Position numbers and translations under genes: made by a program. Shown here one piece after another: positions 36,714 through 46,473 of a stretch of 64,000 nucleotides of DNA. Positions within the stretch are counted from its first letter, which is position 1; each line of letters begins with the position of its first letter. Source of the DNA: G965205255 sp965205255 (GTDB taxonomy: Bacteria; Pseudomonadota; Gammaproteobacteria; Pseudomonadales; Endozoicomonadaceae); NCBI GenBank assembly GCA_965205255.1, contig OZ242051.1:2046001-2110000 (forward strand). The letters run 5' to 3'. Under the pieces are notes generated by a model. That model was given only the letters and a program-made list of their open reading frames with translations, was not told where the DNA came from and made no database searches.

Positions 36714-37250
36714 GATTAAATCTCATTTAAAACTTTATCGAAGCAGATACAGTACTCAAACGTCTATCAGCATACTCACTAACCAAAATATTCGTCGAGT
36801 CCATCAGCTTACCTTTATTAATTACAATTATGATATGCCAGCGTCGAGGGTACAAAAACGTGATTATTTCCTCAAGTACCAAGAGAAAAAAACACAAATC
36901 CCAACTTACGTCAAACGACATGACACTTCTTTTGCATAATTATATCAACACTTTTTTTGCCGGTCGTAAAAAAACCGAACGCTCATATTAACATACGCGT
37001 GCTCGGCCACCCTAATGCAAATAAGAAACTATAAATAATAAGGTAATTTTTTATGTTGTAAAATTTTAAATTTTTTTAAGTATGTCTGTTTGATTATATG
37101 AGTTTTCATAAAAAATCTTAAAAAATCAGCCTGTTGCACTTGTTAGTTTCATCCAGCCTGCACCAGGCTTTTTTTCTACCGTTTTCTTACTAAGAAAAGA
37201 GGTCATCGCAGGCGTGTTAATACTGTTAAAATTAACCTCACTGTTAATCT
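36714..37250. other. Intergenic region upstream of purA
   Basis: There is no supported gene. Overlapping short frames on both strands at 36712-36939 contain no recognisable protein and no ribosome binding site. The purA promoter should lie here. The rest is AT-rich, with no repeat-family match that I could see. Confidence 0.45.
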
Positions 37251-37502
37251 GTGTATCTGATAAGTTTAATCTCACAAAGCACAGACAGAGTATCCACGTT
37301 TTCAGTGGCCGATGAGTTGGGTTTTATTAAAGCCACGTTTTATAATGCTGTCACTACAATAATGAGGATCTTTAATGCCTTCAGACTATCGCATTTCATG
37401 GATGGTTTTTATGAACTTCCATTGTTAGGTGCAGGCCTTACTGAAAAAGATTTAAAGGCTCATAATATCATCGTCTTTTATGCCCTTGGAATTCAAAAAT
37501 AG
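37251..37502 (+). pseudogene. Possible small ORF or gene remnant (83 aa)
   Basis: Frame from a GTG with no clear ribosome binding site. The C-terminal part (LPLLGAGLTEKDLKAHNIIV) is faintly like the dimerisation-domain segment of pyridine-nucleotide disulfide oxidoreductases (VGLTE motif), but nothing else of such an enzyme is present. It may be a decayed fragment or chance. Confidence 0.2.
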
Positions 37503-37595
37503 AAACTCAATTTTTAAGGTTTTTTACCACTAGCTGAAAAATGGTGTCTGAACGAATAAGTCTATTCATTTTAGCGATGGAATCCGTAGAAACTA

Positions 37596-37964
37596 TCAAG
37601 TGGTAAGGGGATAGCCATAGTTTCGCCACTGCTGAATACCACCATTCATACTAATGACATCATGATAACCCATTTTTTTCAGATTATCCGCTGCAAGAGC
37701 AGAGCGAAAACCACCTCCACAATAAAGAACTAATGACGTGTCTTTGTCCGGGTAAAGTCTTTCGATATCTCTTTCGATAACGCCTTTACTTAAATAAATA
37801 GCATTAGGAATATGACCATTGATCCATTCACTTTCTTCTCGTACGTCAACAAGAATAAAACGTCTATCATCGTTCAACCACCGACTGACTTCATGGACAT
37901 CTATTTCAGTGATACGTGTTTTAGCATCTTGGACAAGAGCTAAAAATGCTGAATTGTGTTGCAT
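37596..37964 (-). CDS. Rhodanese-domain protein (122 aa)
   Basis: Single-domain sulfurtransferase-like protein. The active-site loop is LVLYCGGGFRSALAADNL with the catalytic Cys, preceded by LVDVREESEWINGHIPNAIYL, typical rhodanese motifs. The ATG at 37964 (MQHNSAFLALVQDAK) is chosen because this is where the compact family usually begins. Two farther ATGs exist at 38024 and 38054; the one at 38024 overlaps the stop codon of the upstream flavoprotein gene as ATGA, so a longer coupled product is possible. The downstream position in one operon with a flavoprotein suggests a joint redox or sulfur role, which is inference. Confidence 0.85.
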   Translation of the reverse strand: MQHNSAFLALVQDAKTRITEIDVHEVSRWLNDDRRFILVDVREESEWINGHIPNAIYLSKGVIERDIERLYPDKDTSLVLYCGGGFRSALAADNLKKMGYHDVISMNGGIQQWRNYGYPLTT

Positions 37965-38020
37965 AATATCATTTAAACCATAAATTAATATTGAGGATTT
38001 TATACAGTTTACTGTATAAC

Positions 38021-39058
38021 TCATGCGTGATAACGCATCCAGATCGGTAAGCACCTGTTAATATGTTGCATAAACTTCCACAAACCCACTGCATGCTCAA
38101 TGTTTCCTAGCGGGTCTGTAACTTTGTTAGGATATGCGATACCAAACCCAAATAAACCAGGAGCAATAATGCCATTAGTATCATTATATTCTAACGGGTA
38201 ATCAAAAGGGTGAATAGTAATAGTCGAATTAGGCTCAAACCCTATGGCATAAATTACTTTTGTACACTCCATAAGCTTTTCTTGCATGGAATCGCTATTG
38301 CAGAGCACACGCTCAATTCTGTCAGGACAGGCTCCATCAATATGCTTTTTTGCCCAATCTGCCGCTTTACCCTTTAGCCCTGTATTATCAAATAAGATAT
38401 AGTCATCCATATCTATGGCATATTTTAAAGGATGCCTGTAAAAATTGATGATTTTTTTTACATCAGTGTTCATCAGGTTTTCAAGAACAACGATGGCTGA
38501 GTGTGAAGACCCAAATACTGCAACGGTATCATGTTTAAGATTTTGATTTTCAAGTAACTGATCATTTAAAGCTATTTCTGCAGAAATTTCAGGTAAGGGA
38601 TGACTTAACGATTTAGGATAACTACCTGTAGCTAGAATCACTTGTTTTGAAATAAGAACAGAATCCTCCAACTCAATATGCCAGTGCTGATTCTGCAAGG
38701 ACAATGCGCAAACTCGGCCATTGATACAATTAACCTGTTTTTTTAGTTGCTGGGTTATCCATTTCAATGGTTGTACAATATTTATAAGACGACAACTTTT
38801 TTCAATATCAAACTGGTTTACAGCAAAATAAGGTGCATTTTTATAGTTAAAAGACTTGCAAGCATTAAAAAAATTAATAAAGGTTTTTACTTTGGTATTA
38901 CCGTTGACCCTATACCACTTCTTACCAAGCTCACCTATTGTAAACTCCGGATCAATCCACGAGATTGCGGTGTGAGGAACACCGGCATCTAACAACTTTC
39001 CGATGGCAGCAATACCTGCTGGTCCTGCACCAATAATAACCCAGCCGTAATGATTCAT
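38021..39058 (-). CDS. FAD-dependent NAD(P)-binding oxidoreductase (345 aa)
   Basis: Flavoprotein with the N-terminal FAD Rossmann motif GAGPAGIAAIG (residues 10-20), QVILATGSYPKSLSHP in the middle and a second nucleotide-binding segment (VAVFGSSHSAIVVLENL) near residue 180, followed by VIYAIGFEP. The organisation resembles flavin monooxygenase or thioredoxin-reductase-like proteins, but the CxxC disulfide of thioredoxin reductase is not seen. The substrate is unknown. It is translated just ahead of, and possibly coupled with, the rhodanese gene. Confidence 0.82.
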   Translation of the reverse strand: MNHYGWVIIGAGPAGIAAIGKLLDAGVPHTAISWIDPEFTIGELGKKWYRVNGNTKVKTFINFFNACKSFNYKNAPYFAVNQFDIEKSCRLINIVQPLKWITQQLKKQVNCINGRVCALSLQNQHWHIELEDSVLISKQVILATGSYPKSLSHPLPEISAEIALNDQLLENQNLKHDTVAVFGSSHSAIVVLENLMNTDVKKIINFYRHPLKYAIDMDDYILFDNTGLKGKAADWAKKHIDGACPDRIERVLCNSDSMQEKLMECTKVIYAIGFEPNSTITIHPFDYPLEYNDTNGIIAPGLFGFGIAYPNKVTDPLGNIEHAVGLWKFMQHINRCLPIWMRYHA

Positions 39059-39190
39059 TGTTTTTCCACTGATTATAAATAGGAATAATCAAATATTACT
39101 AACACAACCTTGGTTTGCGCAAGCTGAAAATTGTTTATCTGCTTTCAGTAAAAAAACTTTCTTTTAATGTTTTCTAAAAACACATGGGTA

Positions 39191-39354
39191 TAATACCAAA
39201 ACCTGCTTCTGAGTTCTTATTGCGCCACTTTTTTGATCTTGCTGTTTTGAGTTGACATTCCTCGAAATAGCTAGGCTATTACTCATTACATCACCTTTTA
39301 CAGCAAGCCATAAAAGCACGCTCATAACAGTAATTAGCAACAGATTTTAATATA
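39191..39354. repeat. R2 repeat copy downstream of the small secreted protein gene
   Basis: Left end TAATACCAAAACCTGCTTCT, interior TTATTGCGCCACTTTTTTG with CTTGCTGTT, AATAGCTAGGCTATTACTC, then TTTTACAGCAAGCC and the right end AACAGTAATTAGCAACAG. CTTGCTGTT and the later ACAGCAAG are also complementary, so the element can fold over most of its length. Confidence 0.75.
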
Positions 39355-39357
39355 AAA

Positions 39358-39780
39358 TTATTTATATCTGAAGGTACTAACACTGCTTTCAAACAAGTTT
39401 TTGTTGGCAGAAGGACTATGTGAAAATAGCAAAAGACGTTTTGATGCTGCCTGAGCACGAAAACCATACCAGCGCAGGGTGAAGGTTGCTTTCCAGTTGT
39501 CTGGAGACCAATATACCAAATCAGATGAACCATTATCAGCTTTTAGATTACTACAACTGCATCTTTGATCATCATAATTTGTGAGAACACAGGAAGAAAA
39601 ACTGTGATAATGTCTGCAATAGTCTTTAAATTTCGAAAATGCAGGAGCGCAATCTATTGTGCTTACTTCACCACTAACAAGAAGCTGTTGCTTAATACGT
39701 TCCAAGGAATCTTGGCACTTATTAGATGAGAAAGCTGAAATCGTGAAAAAAACAGTTATCAAAAATAGGTATTTAACCAT
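39358..39780 (-). CDS. Small secreted Cys-containing hypothetical protein (140 aa)
   Basis: An N-terminal signal peptide is clear (MVKYLFLITVFFTISAFSSN, likely cut near residue 18). The mature part contains several Cys residues (KCQDSLERI, IDCAPAF, DYCRHYHSFSSCVL, QRCSCSNL), suitable for periplasmic disulfides, then an aromatic segment DLVYWSPDNWKATFTLRWYG. I recognise no family. It is flanked on both sides by R2 copies. Confidence 0.65.
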   Translation of the reverse strand: MVKYLFLITVFFTISAFSSNKCQDSLERIKQQLLVSGEVSTIDCAPAFSKFKDYCRHYHSFSSCVLTNYDDQRCSCSNLKADNGSSDLVYWSPDNWKATFTLRWYGFRAQAASKRLLLFSHSPSANKNLFESSVSTFRYK

Positions 39781-40206
39781 TTATAAATTCTCTTTAAAAT
39801 ATTTTACCAACACCAAAAACAGAAAAATACACAAGGCATTGACCCAGAAAACCCCCGCAGCCTGACCTGAAGATATCTTTATGGATCAATGATAGTCGAG
39901 CATGTGATTTTTTAAATAAGCGAAACCACTTAAACAGAAAGTATAATCCCAAAACCTGCTTCTAACTTCTTATTGTGCTACTTTTTCATTCTTATCTTTA
40001 TGTGTTGAAGCTCTTTACAATCGCTGGCTACTTCTCTTGACTTCGCCTTTAACAGAAAGCTATAAAAGCATGCTACATAACTGTAGCTAAAAACAGGTTA
40101 TGGTCTTAGTTAGACAAAGCCAACGTTTATCATTTAGACGTTAAGTGGCTATTAATTTGATATAGTGAATTTTAACAAAATGCTTTTCAGTAGTTTGTCA
40201 TGTGAG
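39781..40206. other. Intergenic region with an R2 copy
   Basis: There is no gene here. Most of the second half of this 426-base gap is the R2 copy at 39942-40108. The promoter for the small secreted protein should be near 39790-39900. Confidence 0.55.
39942..40108. repeat. R2 repeat copy downstream of glnA
   Basis: Left end TATAATCCCAAAACCTGC followed by TTCTAACTTCTTATTGTGC; right part AAAAGCATGCTACATAAC ending AAAAACAGGTTATGG and TCTTA. The ends are inverted relative to each other, and the interior aligns with the other copies, including TTTAACAGAAAGC. Confidence 0.75.
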
Positions 40207-41613
40207 CTAGCAACTATAATACATATCAAACTCAACAGGATGTGTAATCTGGTGAACCCTTTCGCATTCAGCACGTTTGAGTCTAATGTATCCTTTTATC
40301 ATATCTTCTGAAAAAACATTACCTGCTGTAAGAAAAGCGTGATCTTGTTCCAGAACATCAAGTGCTTCTTCAAGACTTGATGCAACCTGAAGAATGTTTG
40401 CTTTTTCTTCCGGTGGTAAGTCGTATAAATCTTTATCAGCTGGATCACCTGGGTGAATCCGATTTTTAATACCATCTAATCCAGCCATTAAGATAGCAGA
40501 AAATGCAAGATAGGGATTACCTGTTGGGTCAGGAAAACGAACTTCAACCCGCCGGGCTTTGGCGCTGTTTACAAAAGGTATACGGATAGAGGCAGAACGG
40601 TTACACGAAGAATAAGCCAGCATGACAGGAGCTTCAAAACCGGGTATCAGGCGCTTATAAGAATTGGTTGAGGCGTTAGTGAATGCATTAAGGGCTTTAG
40701 CATGTTTGATAATTCCACCAATATAAAATAATGCTGTTTCACTAAGACCTGCATAACCATCACCGGCAAAAATATTTTTACCATTTTTACTGATAGATGT
40801 ATGAACATGCATGCCACTGCCATTATCTCCTACCAAAGGTTTTGGCATAAACGTTGCGGTTTTTCCATACGCATGAGCGACATTATGAATGCAATACTTT
40901 TGAATTTGTACTTCGTCAGCCTTGCGGGTAAGCGTATTAAATTTTGTACCGATTTCACTCTGACCAGCAGTACCTACTTCATGGTGATGTACCTCAACTT
41001 CAACACCCATTGCCTGCATTGCTTGACACATGGCTGTTCGTAAATCATGCAGAGAATCAACCGGAGGTACAGGGAAATATCCCCCTTTAATACCAGGACG
41101 ATGCCCTGTATTGCCTTCGTCGTAGGTGTTATTACAAGACCATGCAGCTTCTTCGGAGTTGATTTCATAAGATGCACCAGAAATATCAACTTTCCACTTT
41201 ACATCATCGAATACAAAAAACTCAGGTTCCGGACCAAAATAAGCTTCATCACCAACCCCTGAAGCTTTCAGATAAGCCTCTGCACGCTTGGCTACGGAGC
41301 GTGGATCTCGCTCATAACCTTGCATCGTGGCAGGTTCGACTACATCACAACGTAAATTTAATGTAGGACTTTCTGTAAAAGGGTCAATCACCGCACTATT
41401 ATCGTCAGGCATCAAAATCATGTCTGATTCATGAATGCCTTTCCAGCCGGCAATGGATGAACCGTCAAACATTTTACCAGCCTCAAAGAACTCGGCATCA
41501 ATTTCTGTGGCAGGAAGGCTTACATGTTGTTCTTTGCCCTGAGTATCGGTGAATCGTAAATCAACCCACTCAATCTCATTGTCTTTAATTAGAGATTCTG
41601 TATTAACCGCCAT
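40207..41613 (-). CDS. glnA: Glutamine synthetase type I
   Basis: Makes glutamine from glutamate, ammonium and ATP; the main ammonium-assimilating enzyme, forming a dodecamer in the cytosol. The 468-residue length matches type I-beta enzymes. Visible landmarks: MFDGSSIAGWKGIHESDM, PEPEFFVFD, GMHVHTSISKNGKN, the KRLIPGFEAPVMLAYSSCNR segment, and the adenylylation loop LYDLPPEE with its Tyr near residue 398, as in E. coli. That Tyr indicates control by GlnE adenylylation. The usual ntrB/ntrC neighbours are absent from the downstream side, and I see no sigma-54 promoter in the 155-base upstream gap. Confidence 0.97.
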   Translation of the reverse strand: MAVNTESLIKDNEIEWVDLRFTDTQGKEQHVSLPATEIDAEFFEAGKMFDGSSIAGWKGIHESDMILMPDDNSAVIDPFTESPTLNLRCDVVEPATMQGYERDPRSVAKRAEAYLKASGVGDEAYFGPEPEFFVFDDVKWKVDISGASYEINSEEAAWSCNNTYDEGNTGHRPGIKGGYFPVPPVDSLHDLRTAMCQAMQAMGVEVEVHHHEVGTAGQSEIGTKFNTLTRKADEVQIQKYCIHNVAHAYGKTATFMPKPLVGDNGSGMHVHTSISKNGKNIFAGDGYAGLSETALFYIGGIIKHAKALNAFTNASTNSYKRLIPGFEAPVMLAYSSCNRSASIRIPFVNSAKARRVEVRFPDPTGNPYLAFSAILMAGLDGIKNRIHPGDPADKDLYDLPPEEKANILQVASSLEEALDVLEQDHAFLTAGNVFSEDMIKGYIRLKRAECERVHQITHPVEFDMYYSC

Positions 41614-41768
41614 GGCTTAATATTCCTTGAATTAGTCATAAGTGTTAAAGTTAATTGCTGTGAAAAAGATAGCAGAAACTTGTTTGTGTTTACGAAAATC
41701 CATGATGAAAACATTAATTTAAGTTTTACATCAAAAAAGCGGTAAATTATAGAACACTTTGACTTCTG

Positions 41769-44369
41769 TCAACATACTACAATATTCACCAGTTTTCCGG
41801 GCACAACAATAGTCTTTTTTATCGTTTTTAACCCAATGAATTTCTCAATATTTTTATGTTTGATAGCAAGTGCTATAACCTCCTCTTTTCCGATGTTTGT
41901 CGGAACATTGATTTTAGCCCTTACTTTACCGTTTATCTGAATAACCAAGACTATACTGTCTTTGGTCAGTGCTTTTTCGTTAAAAGTTGGCCATTGTGCG
42001 TTAGCGATGTCGGTTTGTTCTTCAAAATGTTGCCAGATAGAGTGACAAATATGGGGTGTGACGGGTGCCATTAGCAAGGTCATGGCTTTAATTGCCTCTT
42101 TTTCAGTCTGGATTCCCGCAGGTGAGTTATCACTAAACTTTGTAATCATATTGCTCAACTCCATTACGGCTGCAATGGCAGTATTAAACGTTTGGCGACG
42201 ACTTATATCATCACTGACTTTTTTTATTGTCTCATGTGTTTTTTGGTATAGTGCTTTTTGGTTAGCATCAAGCTCATCTACCGAGATATTGACAGTACTC
42301 TTATCTTTGGTCAGGATGTTTTGAGCTAGTTTCCAGAAACGTTTTAAAAATCGGTGAGCACCCTCAACACCGGAGGATGACCACTCGAGGCTCTGTTCAG
42401 GTGGGGCAGCAAATAATGTATAAAGCCTGACTGTATCTGCCCCATATTTGTTAATCAACGCTTGTGGGTCCACACCATTGTTTTTGGATTTGGACATCTT
42501 AACCATGCCACCGTGGAATAAAGATTCACCGGTTACTTTGTGTTTAGCGTTAAGAAGACGACCTTTATCATCGCGCTCAATAATAATATCATCTAGTGGC
42601 AACCACTGCTTTACCCCTTTGTCATCCAGTTTATAAAAGGAGTCTGCCAGTACCATACCCTGACAAAGCAAACGCCTGAAAGGTTCATCACTTTCCACAA
42701 GACCTGTATCACGTAAGAGTTTATGAAAGAACCGAGCGTATAAAAGGTGCATACAGGCATGCTCGATACCACCAATATACTGATCAACAGGTAGCCAATA
42801 GTTGGCAGCATTAGTATCAAGCATTCCCTGATTAAAGTCAGGAGAACAAAACCTTGCATAGTACCAGCTTGATTCCATAAAGGTATCAAAAGTATCTGTT
42901 TCCCGCAGGGCAGGCTGACCTTCATGCGTAACTTTTGCCCACTCTAAATCTGTTTTTATGGGAGAACTTACACCATTCATGACAACATTTTCTGGCAAAA
43001 TAACGGGCAATTCATTTTCAGGTACCGGAATCTCCGTACCATCTTCTAGGTAGCGCATTGGAATTGGAGTTCCCCAATAACGTTGACGACTCACACCCCA
43101 GTCTCTTAACCGATAATTAACCCTGCGCTGACCTTTGTTTTCTGCTTCAAGGTGCAATGCTATGGACTGAAAGGCTTGCTCAAAATTGAGACCATCAAAT
43201 TCACCTGAGTTGATGAGCACGCCTTTTTCAGTAATGGCCGATGTTGAAAGATCAGAAGATTTATCTCCTTCCAGCGAAATAACCTGTTGAACAGGTAATT
43301 GGTATTTATGCGCAAATTCAAAGTCTCGCTGGTCGTGTGCAGGAACAGACATTACAGCACCTGAGCCATAATCGTTCAAAACAAAGTTTGCTGCCCAGAT
43401 GGGAACCTGCTTGCCGGTAATGGGGTGAATCGCTTTAAGTCCAGTGTCCACACCTTTCTTTTCTATAGTCGCCATATCAGCTTCAGTGGTTGTAGTCGTA
43501 CAACACTCTTTTATAAAAGCTGCAAGCCCAAGGTTTGACTCCGCTGCCATTTTGCAGAGTAAATGTTCTGGCGCAATAGCCACATAGGAAACACCCATTA
43601 ATGTATCAGGGCGCGTGGTGTATACACTCAATTGACTATCACAACCTTCAGGAGCATTAACAACCTGAAAAATAATGTCAACGCCTTCGCTTTTTCCTAT
43701 CCAGTTGCGTTGCATAGCCTTCACCTGTTCAGGCCAGTCTGTCAGCGTATCAAGCATGTTTAGCAGTTCTTCAGCATAAGCTGTAATTTTAACAAACCAC
43801 TGAGGAAGCTCTTTTCGTACTACCAACGTATCACAGCGCCAGCAACGTCCATTTTCAACCTGCTCGTTAGCCAGAACAGTTTGATCATTTGGGCACCAAT
43901 TTACTGCTGAAGATTTTTTGTAAACTAATCCTTTTTTATAAAGCTGAGTAAAAAACCATTGCTCCCATTGGTAGTAGTCTGGGGAGCAAGTGGCTATTTC
44001 TCTGTTCCAGTCAAATGAAAAACCAAGGCTTTTCAGTTGAGATTTCATGTCTTTAATATTATTTCTGGTCCAAAGGGCAGGTGCAGTATGGTGCTTTATG
44101 GCTGCACTTTCTGCCGGCATGCCAAAAGCATCCCAACCGATAGGTTGAAGAACGTTTTTTCCCTGCATACGCTGAAAAATGGCTATTGCATCACCAATCG
44201 CATAGTTACGAACATGCCCTACATGAAGTTTGCCACTGGGGTAGGGGAACATAGACAGGCAATAAAATTTTTCCTGATCCCTATTTTCGGTGACTTCAAA
44301 AGTTCTTTTTTCAGCCCAGTAATTCTGAGCATCGCGTTCAATAGTCTGGGGGAAGTATTGTTCGTCCAT
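41769..44369 (-). CDS. leuS: Leucyl-tRNA synthetase
   Basis: Class I aminoacyl-tRNA synthetase charging tRNA-Leu. The HIGH motif appears as HVGH in YPSGKLHVGHVRNYAIGD and the KMSKS motif as MVKMSKSKNNGVDPQ. The CP1 editing domain lies between them with SVYTTRPDTLMGVSYVAIAP and the GSGAVMSVPAHDQRDFEFA segment. The C-terminal domain ends INGKVRAKINVP and following residues. At 866 residues it is the normal bacterial length. It appears monocistronic here; lptE and holA, which often follow leuS, are not downstream. Confidence 0.98.
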   Translation of the reverse strand: MDEQYFPQTIERDAQNYWAEKRTFEVTENRDQEKFYCLSMFPYPSGKLHVGHVRNYAIGDAIAIFQRMQGKNVLQPIGWDAFGMPAESAAIKHHTAPALWTRNNIKDMKSQLKSLGFSFDWNREIATCSPDYYQWEQWFFTQLYKKGLVYKKSSAVNWCPNDQTVLANEQVENGRCWRCDTLVVRKELPQWFVKITAYAEELLNMLDTLTDWPEQVKAMQRNWIGKSEGVDIIFQVVNAPEGCDSQLSVYTTRPDTLMGVSYVAIAPEHLLCKMAAESNLGLAAFIKECCTTTTTEADMATIEKKGVDTGLKAIHPITGKQVPIWAANFVLNDYGSGAVMSVPAHDQRDFEFAHKYQLPVQQVISLEGDKSSDLSTSAITEKGVLINSGEFDGLNFEQAFQSIALHLEAENKGQRRVNYRLRDWGVSRQRYWGTPIPMRYLEDGTEIPVPENELPVILPENVVMNGVSSPIKTDLEWAKVTHEGQPALRETDTFDTFMESSWYYARFCSPDFNQGMLDTNAANYWLPVDQYIGGIEHACMHLLYARFFHKLLRDTGLVESDEPFRRLLCQGMVLADSFYKLDDKGVKQWLPLDDIIIERDDKGRLLNAKHKVTGESLFHGGMVKMSKSKNNGVDPQALINKYGADTVRLYTLFAAPPEQSLEWSSSGVEGAHRFLKRFWKLAQNILTKDKSTVNISVDELDANQKALYQKTHETIKKVSDDISRRQTFNTAIAAVMELSNMITKFSDNSPAGIQTEKEAIKAMTLLMAPVTPHICHSIWQHFEEQTDIANAQWPTFNEKALTKDSIVLVIQINGKVRAKINVPTNIGKEEVIALAIKHKNIEKFIGLKTIKKTIVVPGKLVNIVVC

Positions 44370-44639
44370 TGGCTACCGGAAGCATTTGCTATTTACATTA
44401 GTAAAGAAAAGCAAAGGATACATGAGCCGGCAGAAATTGTCTTTAGCTTTACAGTTTTTTTTTATTTTAAGTGGTTGAAGGGGTGCTAACACCTAGATGG
44501 CTTTAGCGATCACTGAAGAAAAATCGATAACGTGACGGGAGTAATCGTCCTGCCGTTGAGCAGTGTTATGCGCAGGCAGGATAAATGTGTCTGAATAAAT
44601 GAACCTTTTCAGCAAGGGCTCAGGTTTTTAACAGTTCCA

Positions 44640-44996
44640 TTAGCTAAGTTTTTCTTTAATACGTGCAGATTTACCACTGCGCTCACGAAGGTAGTAAATT
44701 TTTCCTTTACGCACATCACCACGACGTTTCACTTCAATAGAGGAGATTAAAGGGCTGTATGTTTGAAATGCGCGTTCAACACCAACACCGCTGGAGATTT
44801 TTCGCACAGTAAAAGCAGAATTTAGCCCACGATTGCGTTTGGCAATCACCACACCTTCAAAGGCCTGCAAGCGTTCACGTGTGCCTTCTTTAACTTTTAC
44901 CTGAACAACTACTGTATCACCGGCACTAAACTTAGGAACATCTTTGTTCATTTGTTCAGCTTCCAGTTGTTGAATAATTTTGTTTTTGCTCATCAC
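44640..44996 (-). CDS. rplS: 50S ribosomal protein L19
   Basis: Large-subunit protein at the 30S-50S interface. It has QLEAEQMNKDVPKFSAGDTV, GTRERLQAFEGVVIAKRNRG and RRGDVRKGKIYYLRERSGK, matching L19; 118 residues versus 115 in E. coli. Last gene of the rpsP-rimM-trmD-rplS operon, 40 bases after trmD. Confidence 0.98.
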   Translation of the reverse strand: MMSKNKIIQQLEAEQMNKDVPKFSAGDTVVVQVKVKEGTRERLQAFEGVVIAKRNRGLNSAFTVRKISSGVGVERAFQTYSPLISSIEVKRRGDVRKGKIYYLRERSGKSARIKEKLS

Positions 44997-45036
44997 ATAC
45001 TCCTAAGTCGAATAAATATGGATTCTAATCCATCCA

Positions 45037-45852
45037 TTAAAGATTGCTGTCAGTCTTGCCAGAAGTCTGGGTATCGAATAAGCCTGCCTGGTACTCTTCA
45101 ATAAATTCATTGAGTAACTTCAGTTCGCCTTCTGACTGCTTTCGGTATTTCAACAGATCAGGACGCTTCAGCCAGGTTCGTCCCAACGATTGCTTTAACC
45201 GCCACCTTTTGATTTTCTGATGGTGTCCTGTAAGCAATATGTCAGGGATACGTTGCCCTGCCAGTATTTCTGGTCGTGTATAATGCGGACAATCAAGCAA
45301 CCCCTCTGCAAACGAATCTTCTTTTGCAGAATCTTTATGACCTAGAGTTCCCGGAACTAAGCGTGATATAGCATCAATCATCAATGTGGCGGGTATTTCT
45401 CCACCACTTAAAACGTAATCTCCAACAGACCACTCCTCATCAATCTCAGATTCAATGAGGCGTTCATCAATGCCTTCATACCGACCAGCGACTAAAATAA
45501 GATGTGAAAATGTAGCAAGCTCTTTAACACCTTGCTGATCAAGCTTTCTGCCCTGGGGAGAAAGACAAATCACTTTAGTCCGCCGATCTTTTATATGCAT
45601 AACATCTGCATGCTTATTAGCATCGTTTTTTGCAGAGTGTATAGCATCACGCAGAGGTTGAACTTTCATCAACATGCCGGGACCACCGCCATAAGGTCGA
45701 TCATCCACCGTTCGGTGTCTGTCATGCGTAAAATCACGAGGATTCCGGTTTTCCACCTGAATCAACCCCTTTTTTACTGCCTGACCTGTTACTCCATAAC
45801 TTATCAATGCATCAAGCATTTCTGGGAAAAGAGTTACAACACTGAACCACAT
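45037..45852 (-). CDS. trmD: tRNA (guanine37-N1)-methyltransferase TrmD
   Basis: SPOUT methyltransferase placing m1G37 in tRNAs to prevent +1 frameshifting. It starts MWFSVVTLFPEMLDALISYG and has DDRPYGGGPGMLMKV, CLSPQGRKLDQ, the knot region VAGRYEGIDERLIE and SVGDYVLSGGEIPATLMIDA. The 271 residues are slightly more than E. coli (255), with a polar C-terminal tail. Six bases after rimM. Confidence 0.98.
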   Translation of the reverse strand: MWFSVVTLFPEMLDALISYGVTGQAVKKGLIQVENRNPRDFTHDRHRTVDDRPYGGGPGMLMKVQPLRDAIHSAKNDANKHADVMHIKDRRTKVICLSPQGRKLDQQGVKELATFSHLILVAGRYEGIDERLIESEIDEEWSVGDYVLSGGEIPATLMIDAISRLVPGTLGHKDSAKEDSFAEGLLDCPHYTRPEILAGQRIPDILLTGHHQKIKRWRLKQSLGRTWLKRPDLLKYRKQSEGELKLLNEFIEEYQAGLFDTQTSGKTDSNL

Positions 45853-45858
45853 AATTAT

Positions 45859-46470
45859 TTAAAACTCCGGGTCCCATTTTACCCGAATTAATTGTTTGCT
45901 CGGATCAACAGATAGAATAACTTCACTCTCAATCCAAGGAACAAGTCTTTCTCTGTCATCAATACTATTGTTTGTAGCGTGGATGACAAGTACGTCATTT
46001 GCACCAGTCTCTATAAGATGATGCACTTTGCCAATATTCACTGACTTACCATCTTCATCAACTGCCACCACTGTCAGGCCTTCAATCTGATGCCAGTAAA
46101 ACTCATTACCCATAAGCTTTGGTAGTGAGTCAGCATCTACCAGAACTTCTGCATCAATGTAAAGGAGAGCACTATCGCGATCTTTGCATTTATCAAAGCG
46201 CACCAACAGACTTTTACCTTGTTTATGAGTCTCTTCAATCTTTACTTTCTTGTATTGTCCATCAGGAAAGCATAACCACCATACAGGGTAAGAAAATATA
46301 TTCGCAACAGGCTGTGTCCAAGAGTACACTTTAACCCAACCCTTTAAACCATGAACCGTGGTAATCCTGCCAAGTACAACTTTTTTATCGCAATTTTGTG
46401 GATTGTTCACATCTGTAGCTGATTTTTCGCTGTCCGGTATTAATATACCAGCGTGAAGATGTGTAGTCAT
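45859..46470 (-). CDS. rimM: 16S rRNA processing protein RimM
   Basis: Assists maturation of the 30S head and binds S19. It contains VVLGRITTVHGLKGWVKVYSW, FDKCKDRDSALLYIDAEVLV, EFYWHQIEGLTVV and the PRC-barrel C-terminal part (DVLVIHATNN, ERLVPWIESEVI). The 203 residues include a ~25-residue N-terminal extension compared with E. coli (182). It starts three bases after the rpsP stop codon; the gene order is canonical. Confidence 0.96.
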   Translation of the reverse strand: MTTHLHAGILIPDSEKSATDVNNPQNCDKKVVLGRITTVHGLKGWVKVYSWTQPVANIFSYPVWWLCFPDGQYKKVKIEETHKQGKSLLVRFDKCKDRDSALLYIDAEVLVDADSLPKLMGNEFYWHQIEGLTVVAVDEDGKSVNIGKVHHLIETGANDVLVIHATNNSIDDRERLVPWIESEVILSVDPSKQLIRVKWDPEF

Positions 46471-46473
46471 GGT

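Noticed and set aside
36712..36939. Short frames on both strands upstream of purA
   Set aside because: Overlapping, low-complexity, without ribosome binding sites; more likely the purA promoter region.
44520..44585. Hairpin CCTGCC ... GGCAGG downstream of rplS
   Set aside because: Six-base stem with a 20-base loop and no T-run on the rplS strand; not a convincing terminator.
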